DNA of 64,000 nucleotides from JBBPYC01 sp965218765 (GTDB taxonomy: Bacteria > Pseudomonadota > Gammaproteobacteria > Burkholderiales > Burkholderiaceae_C), in contig CBDCLU010000004.1 in assembly GCA_965218765.1 (NCBI GenBank), forward strand, positions 62,001 through 126,000, given 5' to 3'. A model generated the notes under the pieces. That model worked only from the letters and a program-made list of their open reading frames with translations, was not told the origin of the DNA and did no database searches. The position numbers and the translations under genes were made by a program. Positions 35,581 through 43,022 of this stretch are shown here, piece after piece (position 1 is the first letter of the stretch; every line of letters starts with the position of its first letter).

Positions 35581-36084
35581 ATGTTTTGCATCAAAGCAAT
35601 AGCAACATCGACAGCCGCGGCGGCCGCCCTGACCATGCTGATTGCAGCATCCGCCAACGGCCAACCGGTGGACCCGAACAAACTGAAGGACCAAATCACG
35701 GGTGATGCCAAGGGTCGGGCAGCGGTCAATCCGCAGTGCCGACTTTTCACGGTGGCCGAAATTACCGTCTTGGTTGGCGCGCCGGTGGGTCCAGGAGAAA
35801 ACGCTGCTGGCGGTTTGGGCTGCAGTTGGCACAGCAAGGACTATGCAGCGCGGGCAAGCGTCAGTGTGGTTCCCCTGAATTACTTTCCGGAGCCCTCGGC
35901 CGTCCCAGGATTCAAGCTCCTGCCCGGTATCGGGAGCCGGGGCTGGGCAGCGCCAGACGATGGCTGGTCCGCTGGCGCTGTGGTCCAGGACGTGGGCGTG
36001 GTAGTGGGGATCTCAGGCAAAGCGGCGACCGAGGCGGCGGCGGTCGGGATGCTTCGGCAAGCGATCGAACGCCGCAAGAAATAG
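35581..36084 (+). CDS. Secreted protein of unknown function
   Basis: The 167-residue protein has a signal peptide (about residues 1-27, ending ASANGQP) and a compact domain with two cysteines, PQCRLFTVAEITVLVGAPV and GGLGCSWHSKDYAARASVSV. This pattern (C-x-LLT..E....G.PV ... G....C.W) resembles DUF3558-type lipoprotein-like domains but there is no lipobox. It follows the caspase gene after 92 bases with no terminator visible, so it may belong to that operon. No promoter element of the A/B/C type precedes it. Confidence 0.65.
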   Translation: MFCIKAIATSTAAAAALTMLIAASANGQPVDPNKLKDQITGDAKGRAAVNPQCRLFTVAEITVLVGAPVGPGENAAGGLGCSWHSKDYAARASVSVVPLNYFPEPSAVPGFKLLPGIGSRGWAAPDDGWSAGAVVQDVGVVVGISGKAATEAAAVGMLRQAIERRKK

Positions 36085-36111
36085 CGTCTTGCGAAGGCAG
36101 GCGGCCCAAGC

Positions 36112-37071
36112 TCAAGCGTGGTTCGCCAGGAACTGCTGCAGTTCGCGCGCAAAACGCCAGGGCTCGCTGTAGTGCGGCGAATGGCCTGCGCGTGGATAGA
36201 CACTGACGCTTGCATGTGGCACCGCACTGCGATACCAGTCGGCAAGCGGCACCCGGCTGTAGTGCGGACTGTTGCCGCCCAGCACCACGAGCAGCGGCAC
36301 GTCGAGCCGCGCAATCGACACTCGGAAATCGGCCCCGGCCAATGACTGTGCAAGGTCGAGCAATGGCCGCACCTCCATGCGCGCCAGCCACCCGCGCAGC
36401 CAGCGCCCAAGCACTGCATCAGCAGCCAGCCGATCGCGCAGCCAACCGCCCGCATCGACTTCGATCTGCGTGAGCACGGTGCCGGCCAAATCGCCGCGCG
36501 CGCGTTCGATCAACCCCTGCAGCATCGCCGCACTGCAGCCGCCATACAGGCCGAGCCGCCATTCGTCGTCCGTCACGATGCGCGGCGACTGGTCGACCAG
36601 ACACACCGCATGCACGCGGGCGGTCCCGTGGTCGTGCAGGTACTGCATCACGGTCAGAGCGCCCATTGAATGGCCAACCAGCACGGCGCGTTCGATGCGG
36701 AAATGATTCAGCAGCGCAGCGAGATCACCGCCGAGCTGCGCGAGCGTGATCGACGTGCCTTTTTCAAGGTGGCACGCCCCGTGGCCGCGCGCATCCCAGG
36801 CCAGCACCCGGTGCGTTTGGCTCAACCGGCGCGCGACCGGCCACCAATGCCGATGCGAGCAGCCCAGGCCGTGCACCAGCACGATCGGCGGCGGCTCGCT
36901 GCCTGCGGTGCGCAGCGGAATCGGCTGGCCATCGGTGGCCAGAAAGCGTTCCAGCCGGCGGCCTGTGCTTGCGGGTGCGCGCAGCAACCCGAGGTTGATC
37001 AGCGCGCCGAGCAGGCTGATCAAGGCGGTCAGCGAGCGAGGCGTTGGCGGACGGAGCGCAGCAGGCGGCAT
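36112..37071 (-). CDS. Alpha/beta hydrolase
   Basis: The 319-residue protein has the alpha/beta hydrolase fold: oxyanion region VLVHGLGCSHRHWWPVARRL, the nucleophile elbow VLVGHSMGALTVM (serine), LLVVLGGNSPHY for the acid strand, and the catalytic histidine in YPRAGHSPHYSEP. A hydrophobic N-terminal stretch (LTALISLLGALINLGLL) may anchor it in the membrane. Substrate unknown. It is the only minus-strand gene inside the plus-strand cluster and converges with the secreted unknown protein; whether it belongs to the proposed system is open. Confidence 0.85.
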   Translation of the reverse strand: MPPAALRPPTPRSLTALISLLGALINLGLLRAPASTGRRLERFLATDGQPIPLRTAGSEPPPIVLVHGLGCSHRHWWPVARRLSQTHRVLAWDARGHGACHLEKGTSITLAQLGGDLAALLNHFRIERAVLVGHSMGALTVMQYLHDHGTARVHAVCLVDQSPRIVTDDEWRLGLYGGCSAAMLQGLIERARGDLAGTVLTQIEVDAGGWLRDRLAADAVLGRWLRGWLARMEVRPLLDLAQSLAGADFRVSIARLDVPLLVVLGGNSPHYSRVPLADWYRSAVPHASVSVYPRAGHSPHYSEPWRFARELQQFLANHA

Positions 37072-37144
37072 GGCCGTTTCATCGTACGACGCCAGGCCGC
37101 GGCTCGAAAGAAAAGCGCCTCCTTCTCAAAAAGCAAAAAAATCT

Positions 37145-37172
37145 GAACCGTTTTGCAAATCCCCGCAACCCA
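37145..37172 (+). promoter_or_regulatory. Candidate ECF promoter, copy B (repeat protein and CsgG-like operon)
   Basis: CTGAACC (core 37145-37149), a 15-base spacer, then GCAACCCA (37165-37172) followed by TTAGC. It matches copies A and C in both boxes and in spacing, and lies 74 bases before the repeat-protein start. Confidence 0.72.
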
Positions 37173-37246
37173 TTAGCGGATGGCAAGCAAGTTCGCAAGT
37201 CACCAACCCCTGAAACCTTCCTCAACTTATCAGTCTGGAGATCATC

Positions 37247-37822
37247 ATGAAAACGTCCTTCATCAAATCCACCCTCGTCGCCGCTCTGAGCCTGTCCGCA
37301 CTGGGCGCAATGGCCGGCACGATCGACAACAGCAGCATCAGCGCCAGCGCGGTGTCCAACGCAACGGTCGGCCTCGGCTCGACCGCGCTGCAGAACATCG
37401 GCGTCGCCGAAGGCAACGGCGTGATCAAGCACTCGACCGTGTCGGTCACCGGTGCGACCAACACGTCTGCCGGCTTCGCATCGAACGCGAAGCAGTATCT
37501 CGGCTACGCATCGGGCAGCGGACGGATCGAGGACTCGCACATCCGCGTCGCGAATGCGCACAACGTGTCCGCTGGTTTGGCAAGCACCGCGGTTCAGAAG
37601 GTCGGCTTTGCAACCGACAACGGCAGGGTGCTGAACACGAACGTGACCGCATCGAACGTCTTCAACACATCAGCCGGCATGGGCTCTAAGGCCTACCAGT
37701 CGATCGGCGGCGCGGAGAACAACGGCGTGCTGAAGAACTCGACGGTTTATGTCAACGGCGCGGCCAACACGTCCGGCGGCATCATGACCACGGCGACGCA
37801 GCGCATCGGCGTGGCTCGCTGA
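37247..37822 (+). CDS. Secreted protein built of five 34-residue repeats
   Basis: The 191-residue product has a signal peptide (MKTSFIKSTLVAALSLSALGAMA) and then nothing but five tandem repeats, four of exactly 34 residues and a last of 32, with no insertions. Consensus positions are G1, N/D5-S/T6, a hydrophobic at 8, N15, SAG at 17-19, a small residue at 24, Q26, G29 and A31 (for example NTSAGFASNAKQYLGYA). Regular Gly/Asn/Ser/Gln spacing suggests a beta-solenoid or amyloid-like fibre subunit. The spacing is unlike E. coli curlin (22-23 residues), so it is not CsgA itself. It is followed by a small secreted protein and a CsgG-like lipoprotein. A proposed ECF promoter lies upstream and GGAG precedes the start. 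Confidence 0.85.
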   Translation: MKTSFIKSTLVAALSLSALGAMAGTIDNSSISASAVSNATVGLGSTALQNIGVAEGNGVIKHSTVSVTGATNTSAGFASNAKQYLGYASGSGRIEDSHIRVANAHNVSAGLASTAVQKVGFATDNGRVLNTNVTASNVFNTSAGMGSKAYQSIGGAENNGVLKNSTVYVNGAANTSGGIMTTATQRIGVAR

Positions 37823-37918
37823 TCGACGGTCAAGCAGTCTGCTGTTCCGAACAACGCCGCGGCGCACCACTGGCCGCGGCGTTCATTTCACCCCGCAACG
37901 AATCCACGAAAGTTTCCG

Positions 37919-38233
37919 ATGAAAACGCTGCTGATCAAGGCCCTTGCCACCGCGCTGCTGCTGGCCACAGGCTCGCATTGCTTCGCCGGCGAAGAAATGC
38001 TCGACATCGACACCCACTTCCGCGCAAAAATCGCGAAAGAAAAAGTCAAGCAAGCGGCCCGCCAGCGCGCGGACGATTCGAACAAGGGCAGCGACGGCAC
38101 CGACAAGACGCAATGCGGCAGCCAGAACATCGGCAACGTCGACACCGGCGGCCGGATCGGCTCGGGGCCCCGCGAAGTGTTCGTGTTCGCTCCGAACGCG
38201 ATCAACCTGATCGGCCCCGGCGGTTGTCGCTGA
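37919..38233 (+). CDS. Small secreted protein, possible fibre accessory factor
   Basis: The 104-residue protein begins MKTLLIKALATALLLATGSHCFA, a signal peptide whose first residues resemble those of the repeat protein before it. A charged middle (FRAKIAKEKVKQAARQRADD) precedes a C-terminal part, CGSQNIGNVDTGGRIGSGPR then EVFVFAPNAINLIGPGGC, with two cysteines that could form a disulfide. I recognise no family with certainty. Position between a repeat protein and a CsgG-like lipoprotein suggests a nucleator, chaperone or minor subunit (as CsgF/CsgB or HfaA are in other systems), which is inference from context. It starts 96 bases after the repeat-protein gene. Confidence 0.7.
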   Translation: MKTLLIKALATALLLATGSHCFAGEEMLDIDTHFRAKIAKEKVKQAARQRADDSNKGSDGTDKTQCGSQNIGNVDTGGRIGSGPREVFVFAPNAINLIGPGGCR

Positions 38234-38268
38234 AGTTTTTTGTTTTTCCAATCAGATCGGAGCGCACC

Positions 38269-39876
38269 ATGGCATCTGCGACCACACATTCCATGCGGCG
38301 ACTCGCACTGCCGCTGCTCGCCGCAGCGGTCATGGCAGGATGCTCCACGCTGGACGCTCACAAGGAAACGGTCGAGCAGACCGAAACTGTGCGCACCGGC
38401 CCCGAACAAGCGCCGTTTCGCGCGATCACCGGTTTCTCCGACGGACTGCGCTGCATGGACGGCATGATGATCCAGTACGGCGTGCGCGACATCAGCATGC
38501 TGGTCGAAGACATCCTGGACCAGACCAAGAAGATCAACGCCGGCACGCGCGACATGCTGATCACGGCCGTCTCCGACATGACGCGGCGCAGCCGCGCGAT
38601 CCGGGTCAACGCGTTCGGCAAGGATGCGACCAACGCGATCAGTTTTCTCGCGTCGGCGCAGCGGCAGGGCGCCTATCAGGTGGTGCCGCCGTACGACATC
38701 AAGGGCTCGGTCTCGCAATTCGATGAGAACGTGATCCGCAACCAGAAGGACGCCGGCGGCGGCTTTGGATCGTTCCTCAGCTTAGGCATAGCACGCGACG
38801 CCGCGTCGTCAATCCTGGGGCTGGATTTGAGCGTGCTGTCCACCTCGGACTTGTCGGTGCTGCCAGGGGTCACGTCGCGCAATTCGGTCGTCATCCTGAA
38901 GCAGGGCAAGGGAATCGACGCCGACGCCGCGTACAGCAAGTTGGGTATCAATTTCAGCATGACGCTGTCCAAATCCGAAGGCCAGGCGCAAGCGCTGCGT
39001 GGCTTGGTCGAACTCGCGGTGATCGAACTGATGGGCAAGCTGACCAAGACGCCCTATTGGCAGTGCCTGGGCGCGGAGCCGCAGGGCAACAACGACATCA
39101 AGCGCGAGATCTCCGACTGGTATTACGCGATGGCCGCGAGCCGGGTCGAGCTGATCGGTTACTTCCAGAACCAGCTGCGCCGGCGCGGCTATTACGACGG
39201 GCCGATCGATGGCGAATTCAGCCCCGCGCTCGATGAGGCGATCGCGAACTATCGGGCCGCGCTCGGCATGAGCCGCGAGCCACTGCTCGACGAGGCGTTC
39301 TTCACCAAGTACCTGAGCACCGACCACGCGAAGATCGCGCGCCCCGCCGAACCGGCGCGTGCTTCGGCGGCGCCCGCAGCCACTACCCCGCCCGAGGCCG
39401 TGCAGCAGGCCAAGGCAGCGCCGACGGCCAGTCAAAAAGCCGTTGCGGCAAACGCCTTGAAGCTGGGTCTGACCAGCGCCAACAACCAGTCCCGCTTCGC
39501 GCGCGCCGAGCCGATTGCGCTGGTCGTGCAGCCCAGCCGGGACGCGCACGTCTACTGCTACCTGCAGGACGAAAACGCGAAGATCACGCGCTTTTTCCCG
39601 AACCGGTTCGTGCGCGACTCGCTGGTGGCAGCCAACCGGCCGCTCGCGATTCCGGGGACGATGCGGTTCCAGCTGTCGATGAACGAGCGCGGTGTGCAGG
39701 AGACGGTCGCCTGCTTCGCGACCGACCGAGACGTGGCGCCGGAGTTGCCGCAAGCCGTGCTCGGCACCGACTTCGATCCGCTCGCCGTCGGTTCGCTCGA
39801 TCAGATCCGCCGCGCGTTTCATCAAGCCACCACCGGCGCCTTTGCCCAGGAGACGTTCCATGTCCAAGCCAAATAG
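38269..39876 (+). CDS. Lipoprotein with CsgG-like, peptidoglycan-binding and DUF4384-like regions
   Basis: The 535-residue protein has a lipobox LAAAVMAGC (Cys25). Residues about 45-270 resemble CsgG/HfaB secretion-pore proteins: DISMLVEDILDQTKK, TRDMLITAVSDMTRRSRAIRV, YDIKGSVSQFDENV, SRNSVVILKQGKGIDAD and ALRGLVELAVIELMGKLTKTPYWQCL in pieces. Residues about 297-334 (FQNQLRRRGYYDGPIDGEFSPALDEAI) look like a peptidoglycan-binding fold. Residues about 413-490 (EPIALVVQPSRDAHVYCYLQDENAKITRFFPNRF) resemble DUF4384, often found with caspase-like or kinase proteins. The combination suggests a wall-anchored outer-membrane secretion pore. It overlaps the next gene by 17 bases. Confidence 0.78.
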   Translation: MASATTHSMRRLALPLLAAAVMAGCSTLDAHKETVEQTETVRTGPEQAPFRAITGFSDGLRCMDGMMIQYGVRDISMLVEDILDQTKKINAGTRDMLITAVSDMTRRSRAIRVNAFGKDATNAISFLASAQRQGAYQVVPPYDIKGSVSQFDENVIRNQKDAGGGFGSFLSLGIARDAASSILGLDLSVLSTSDLSVLPGVTSRNSVVILKQGKGIDADAAYSKLGINFSMTLSKSEGQAQALRGLVELAVIELMGKLTKTPYWQCLGAEPQGNNDIKREISDWYYAMAASRVELIGYFQNQLRRRGYYDGPIDGEFSPALDEAIANYRAALGMSREPLLDEAFFTKYLSTDHAKIARPAEPARASAAPAATTPPEAVQQAKAAPTASQKAVAANALKLGLTSANNQSRFARAEPIALVVQPSRDAHVYCYLQDENAKITRFFPNRFVRDSLVAANRPLAIPGTMRFQLSMNERGVQETVACFATDRDVAPELPQAVLGTDFDPLAVGSLDQIRRAFHQATTGAFAQETFHVQAK

Positions 39877-40258
39877 CCCAGTGCTTCATGCGGCTGCCAT
39901 GCGGCGCCAGGTTGGCGGATCGACGCTATTCGCAACGCTGTGCCTCGCGCTGCTGCAGGTGCCAATCGGTGCAGCAGCCGCATTGAACGTTACCGACGAG
40001 TCGGCGCCGCGCCTCGAACGTTCGGCGCCTGCGCCGAACAAGCCTGCGAGCGGCTATCGGCTGCGCTGCTGGCAGCACGGCCGGCTGCTGTTCGAGGAGG
40101 ACGACATCGCGCTGCCGCCCGATGGTTCGCGCTACACGCTCAAGCTCGCGGGCACCGACCGCGATGGCCGGCCCCTCTATGTCGCCGAGACGCTGAATGC
40201 GACCTGCCTGGTGCGCCATGCGCCTGCAACGTCGATCAATCCGGCCCTGCCGCGATAG
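39860..40258 (+). CDS. Small secreted protein of unknown function
   Basis: The 132-residue protein has a signal sequence (STLFATLCLALLQVPIGAAAA, with a 20-residue lead-in if the 39860 start is used). The mature part, GYRLRCWQHGRLLFEEDDIALPPDGSRYTLKLAGTDRDG in pieces and ATCLVRHA, has two cysteines and an all-beta look. I know no named family. The start at 39860 has AGGAG at good distance and overlaps the end of the CsgG-like gene, which implies coupling; an internal ATG at 39899 would give a neater signal peptide. Its partner is likely the upstream lipoprotein. Confidence 0.65.
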   Translation: MSKPNSPVLHAAAMRRQVGGSTLFATLCLALLQVPIGAAAALNVTDESAPRLERSAPAPNKPASGYRLRCWQHGRLLFEEDDIALPPDGSRYTLKLAGTDRDGRPLYVAETLNATCLVRHAPATSINPALPR

Positions 40259-40294
40259 CGGGGCTACCCGCGCAGTGACTGAAGGAGAACGCCG

Positions 40295-41020
40295 ATGGAC
40301 AGGCACCTGCCCGGACCGAACCGAGCCCGACGCCGCTGGTTGCTGGCAACCGGGTCATTGCTGCTGCTCGCCGCAGCAGTTCCTTCAGCCGCCCAGACCG
40401 CCAAAGAAATCCGCGACGTGCGCGGGTTCGATGAAGTGATCCTTGCAGCGGCAGGCGAACTCGAGATCGTCCAGGCCCCGCGCGCGCAGCTGACCATCGA
40501 AGCCGAGCCGGCGATCCTGCGCAGGATCACGAGCGAGGTGCGCGGGCGGCAACTCGTGCTCGGGTTCACGGCCGGCAGTGCCGTGGCGCGGGAGCCGATT
40601 CGGTTCCGGCTCGCGATGCCGGACCTGCACGCGGTCGACCTGCAAAGCGCAGGCAACGTGCAGCTCGGCCCTTTCGATGTGCGGAGCCTCTCGCTGCGCT
40701 TGGCAGGCAGCGGCGACATTCGGCTCGATCGGCTGAAGGTCCTGCAGCTGGCGCTGCATCTGCCCGGCTCGGGGACCATCTCGGTCGCGCACGGCCAGGC
40801 CGGCTCGCTGCATATCGACATGAACGGCGCCGGCGCCGTGGACACGGCAGGTCTGGCCAGCCGAAGCGCCGATGTCTCGATCGCCGGCAGCGGGGACGTC
40901 AGGCTGGCCGCATCGGAGCGCCTGCAGGCGAGCATCTCAGGCAGCGGCAGCGTGCGCTTCTCGGGCGATCCGCAGCTGGTTCGATCGATCACAGGCGCAG
41001 GGACGGTCGAACGCGAATGA
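40295..41020 (+). CDS. Exported GIN-domain (DUF2807) protein
   Basis: The 241-residue protein has a signal peptide (RRRWLLATGSLLLLAAAVPSAAQ) and a single head-GIN (DUF2807) domain: IRDVRGFDEVILAAAGELEIVQ, LHAVDLQSAGNVQLG, LRLAGSGDIRLDRL, HLPGSGTISV, IAGSGDVRLAAS and ISGSGSVRFSGD. The repeated GSG turns are the rungs of a right-handed beta-helix, usual for this domain, which is a putative auto-transporter-like adhesive or structural module. GAAGGAG precedes the start. It follows the small secreted protein by 36 bases and is likely in the same operon. Confidence 0.85.
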   Translation: MDRHLPGPNRARRRWLLATGSLLLLAAAVPSAAQTAKEIRDVRGFDEVILAAAGELEIVQAPRAQLTIEAEPAILRRITSEVRGRQLVLGFTAGSAVAREPIRFRLAMPDLHAVDLQSAGNVQLGPFDVRSLSLRLAGSGDIRLDRLKVLQLALHLPGSGTISVAHGQAGSLHIDMNGAGAVDTAGLASRSADVSIAGSGDVRLAASERLQASISGSGSVRFSGDPQLVRSITGAGTVERE

Positions 41021-41050
41021 ACGGCGGCGCCACGCCTTCGAAATTGCTTT

Positions 41051-41078
41051 GAACCGAACCGGCAGCACGCGCAACACA
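41051..41078 (+). promoter_or_regulatory. Candidate ECF promoter, copy C (OmpA-domain gene)
   Basis: TTGAACC (core 41051-41055), a 15-base spacer, then GCAACACA (41071-41078) followed by GTGGC. It differs from copies A and B by one base in the second box. It lies 38 bases before the OmpA-domain start. Confidence 0.68.
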
Positions 41079-41116
41079 GTGGCAGTCCGATTCCGTTTCT
41101 CTCAAGGAGCCCTGCC

Positions 41117-41680
41117 ATGATCATTCGCCAACTGACACTTGCTGCCATCGCCGCTGCGATCTCGTGTGCTTCCTTCGCGCAATCGTCGGCCGTACATTAC
41201 CGCGAAGGCCAGCGCGTCGACCCGCTCGACGTGGCGCAGATCCTCGGTGCCGCCGCCGCTGCGCCGCGCATGAAGACGCGCTCTATCCGCTTGCTGGATG
41301 CCGACGGCGCGCAAGCCGCCCCAGTCGCCGCGCCGGCTGCGGGCCCGACGGCGGTGTCGCTGCCGGTGCGCTTCGCATTCGACTCGGCCGACATCGCGCC
41401 CGAAGCGCGCCCGCAGCTCGATGCGCTGGCTGCGGGCATCAAGCTGCTGCCCGGCGCACAGCCCGTGCTGATCGAAGGCCACACCGATGCCACCGGCGCC
41501 CACGCCTACAACCAGCGCCTGTCCGAGCGCCGCGCGCAGACCGTCATGCGCTATCTGGTGCAGGTGCACGGCATCGAAGCCGACCGGCTGCATACGGCAG
41601 GCCTCGGCGACGTGCAGCCGATCGAAGGCAGCGACCCGTTCGCACCGGAAAACCGCCGCGTGCAATTCCGCGGCGGTTGA
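41117..41680 (+). CDS. OmpA-domain periplasmic protein
   Basis: The 187-residue protein has a signal peptide (MIIRQLTLAAIAAAISCASFAQ), an alanine-rich linker, then an OmpA C-terminal domain: VRFAFDSADIAPEARPQLDALA, the peptidoglycan-contacting VLIEGHTDATGAHAYNQRLSERRAQTV and the closing ENRRVQF arginine. It binds the wall and may brace the outer-membrane parts of the proposed system. AAGGAG precedes the start. The end converges with the OmpA-type lipoprotein gene 13 bases away. Confidence 0.88.
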   Translation: MIIRQLTLAAIAAAISCASFAQSSAVHYREGQRVDPLDVAQILGAAAAAPRMKTRSIRLLDADGAQAAPVAAPAAGPTAVSLPVRFAFDSADIAPEARPQLDALAAGIKLLPGAQPVLIEGHTDATGAHAYNQRLSERRAQTVMRYLVQVHGIEADRLHTAGLGDVQPIEGSDPFAPENRRVQFRGG

Positions 41681-41693
41681 CCAGTTCGAGCGA

Positions 41694-43022
41694 TCAGGAC
41701 GCGCAATCCCTCACCTTGAACTCCACGCGCCGATCGAGCGCGTCGCGCGCGTCGTCGGTGCCCAGGCCCGAGATGGTCTGGCTCGATCCCTTACCCGCCG
41801 AGGTGGTGCGCCGCGCCAGCGTCGGGGCGGCCGCATCGATGCGTCGCTCAATGGTCTGTGCGCGCATCAGCGACAGGCGTTCGTTCATCGGCTCGGGTCC
41901 CGTCTTGCTGGTGTGGCCGTCGATTTCGAGGCACGCCGTGCGCTGCGCACTGCGCTGGGCGACCTTGCCGAGCCACATGTGGTACGGGCCGCTGATCTGC
42001 GGGTTTGCGAGGAACTGCGTGGAGCCGGGGCGGAACAGGAACTTCAGGCCGAGCTGGTTTTGCGCCAAGCCGAAGTCGACGATGCGCGTGAACGCATCGG
42101 CCGCTTCGTCCTTCTTGCCAAGCTTGGCGGCCGCCAGGTACATGCCGTTGTAGACACGCAGCTGGTCGCCGCCGGGCTGGCGACTGACACCGCGGTACAG
42201 ATCCAGCGCTTCGTCGTAGTGGCCGTCGTTGTAGGCCTTGATGCCGTCGTTGATCATCGCGGCGGCCATGATGCGGTCCCAGTACGCGGGATTCACCGGG
42301 TCACCGGTCTTCGGGCCCTGGCAGGTCTTGATGTAGCCGTTCACCGCCGGGTCCGGCGCCCAGGCCGGGCTGTCGAGGAAGAACGCGGTCGGCGTCAGAT
42401 CGACACCGTCCTTCGCGGCGCGCGCGAAGCCTTTGGAGACGATGACGCCGGTGCGCAAATCCACCAGCGCGAGGCAGACGCGGTGCCAGTCCTGGCCCGG
42501 CTTGTTGTCGTTGCCCAAAGCGGTCAGCGTGCCGATGAACAGCAGCGGCGCCTTCGCCAGGCTTGCGGTGGAAAACGGCTCCAGGTTGAACTTGTCACCG
42601 TACCTGGAGTTGACCAAGTCCGTGATGCGCTGCTCCATCGTCTCGGTCGCGACCGACTGCACGCCGCTGTTGCCGTCCACCAGCGGATCGATCACGAGCG
42701 GCAACTTGGCCGCGCTGCGCCCGACCGCGCCGGGGTCGACCTTGACGTTGCTGAACAGCGCGTTGGCGGCCACCAGCACTGCTTCGTCGAACGGCAGCAC
42801 CGGCAGCGGCGCAGCCGCGGGCTTGGGCGCTGCAGCACTGGCCGCGGTTGTTGATGGCGCCGATGCGCCGGTGCTGCGTGCCACCGTTGGGGTCGTGCCG
42901 GCTGCGTTGCCTTGAGCCGGCGCAGTCTCGCAGCCGGACAACGCGGCGGCTGCAAGAACGCCGGCGGCGAGCCAATGCAGGCGCAGGCAGTACGGCGCGC
43001 GAATCACATTCAGGTTCCTCAT
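41694..43022 (-). CDS. Lipoprotein with FlgO/CsgG-like, TPR-like and OmpA regions
   Basis: The 442-residue protein has a lipobox (LAAAALSGC, Cys31). After an Ala/Thr/Pro linker a region with VLPFDEAVLVAANALFSNV, METMEQRITDLVNSRYG-like and LLFIGTLTALGN resembles FlgO/CsgG-type periplasmic modules. A TPR-like helix pair follows (INDGIKAYNDGHYDEALDLYRGV, YNGMYLAAAKLGKKDEAADAF), then an OmpA domain (FLFRPGSTQF, CLEIDGHTSKTGPEPMNERLSLMRAQTI, RRVEFKV). The ATG at 43022 overlaps the stop of the caspase gene upstream (TGATG), so the two are translationally coupled; a GTG at 43031 is a less likely start. Confidence 0.82.
   Translation of the reverse strand: MRNLNVIRAPYCLRLHWLAAGVLAAAALSGCETAPAQGNAAGTTPTVARSTGASAPSTTAASAAAPKPAAAPLPVLPFDEAVLVAANALFSNVKVDPGAVGRSAAKLPLVIDPLVDGNSGVQSVATETMEQRITDLVNSRYGDKFNLEPFSTASLAKAPLLFIGTLTALGNDNKPGQDWHRVCLALVDLRTGVIVSKGFARAAKDGVDLTPTAFFLDSPAWAPDPAVNGYIKTCQGPKTGDPVNPAYWDRIMAAAMINDGIKAYNDGHYDEALDLYRGVSRQPGGDQLRVYNGMYLAAAKLGKKDEAADAFTRIVDFGLAQNQLGLKFLFRPGSTQFLANPQISGPYHMWLGKVAQRSAQRTACLEIDGHTSKTGPEPMNERLSLMRAQTIERRIDAAAPTLARRTTSAGKGSSQTISGLGTDDARDALDRRVEFKVRDCAS

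Noticed and set aside
37247..37822. Naming the repeat protein as curlin CsgA
   Set aside because: The repeat length (34) and residue spacing differ from curlin repeats (22-23 residues), so only a general fibre-like role is proposed.
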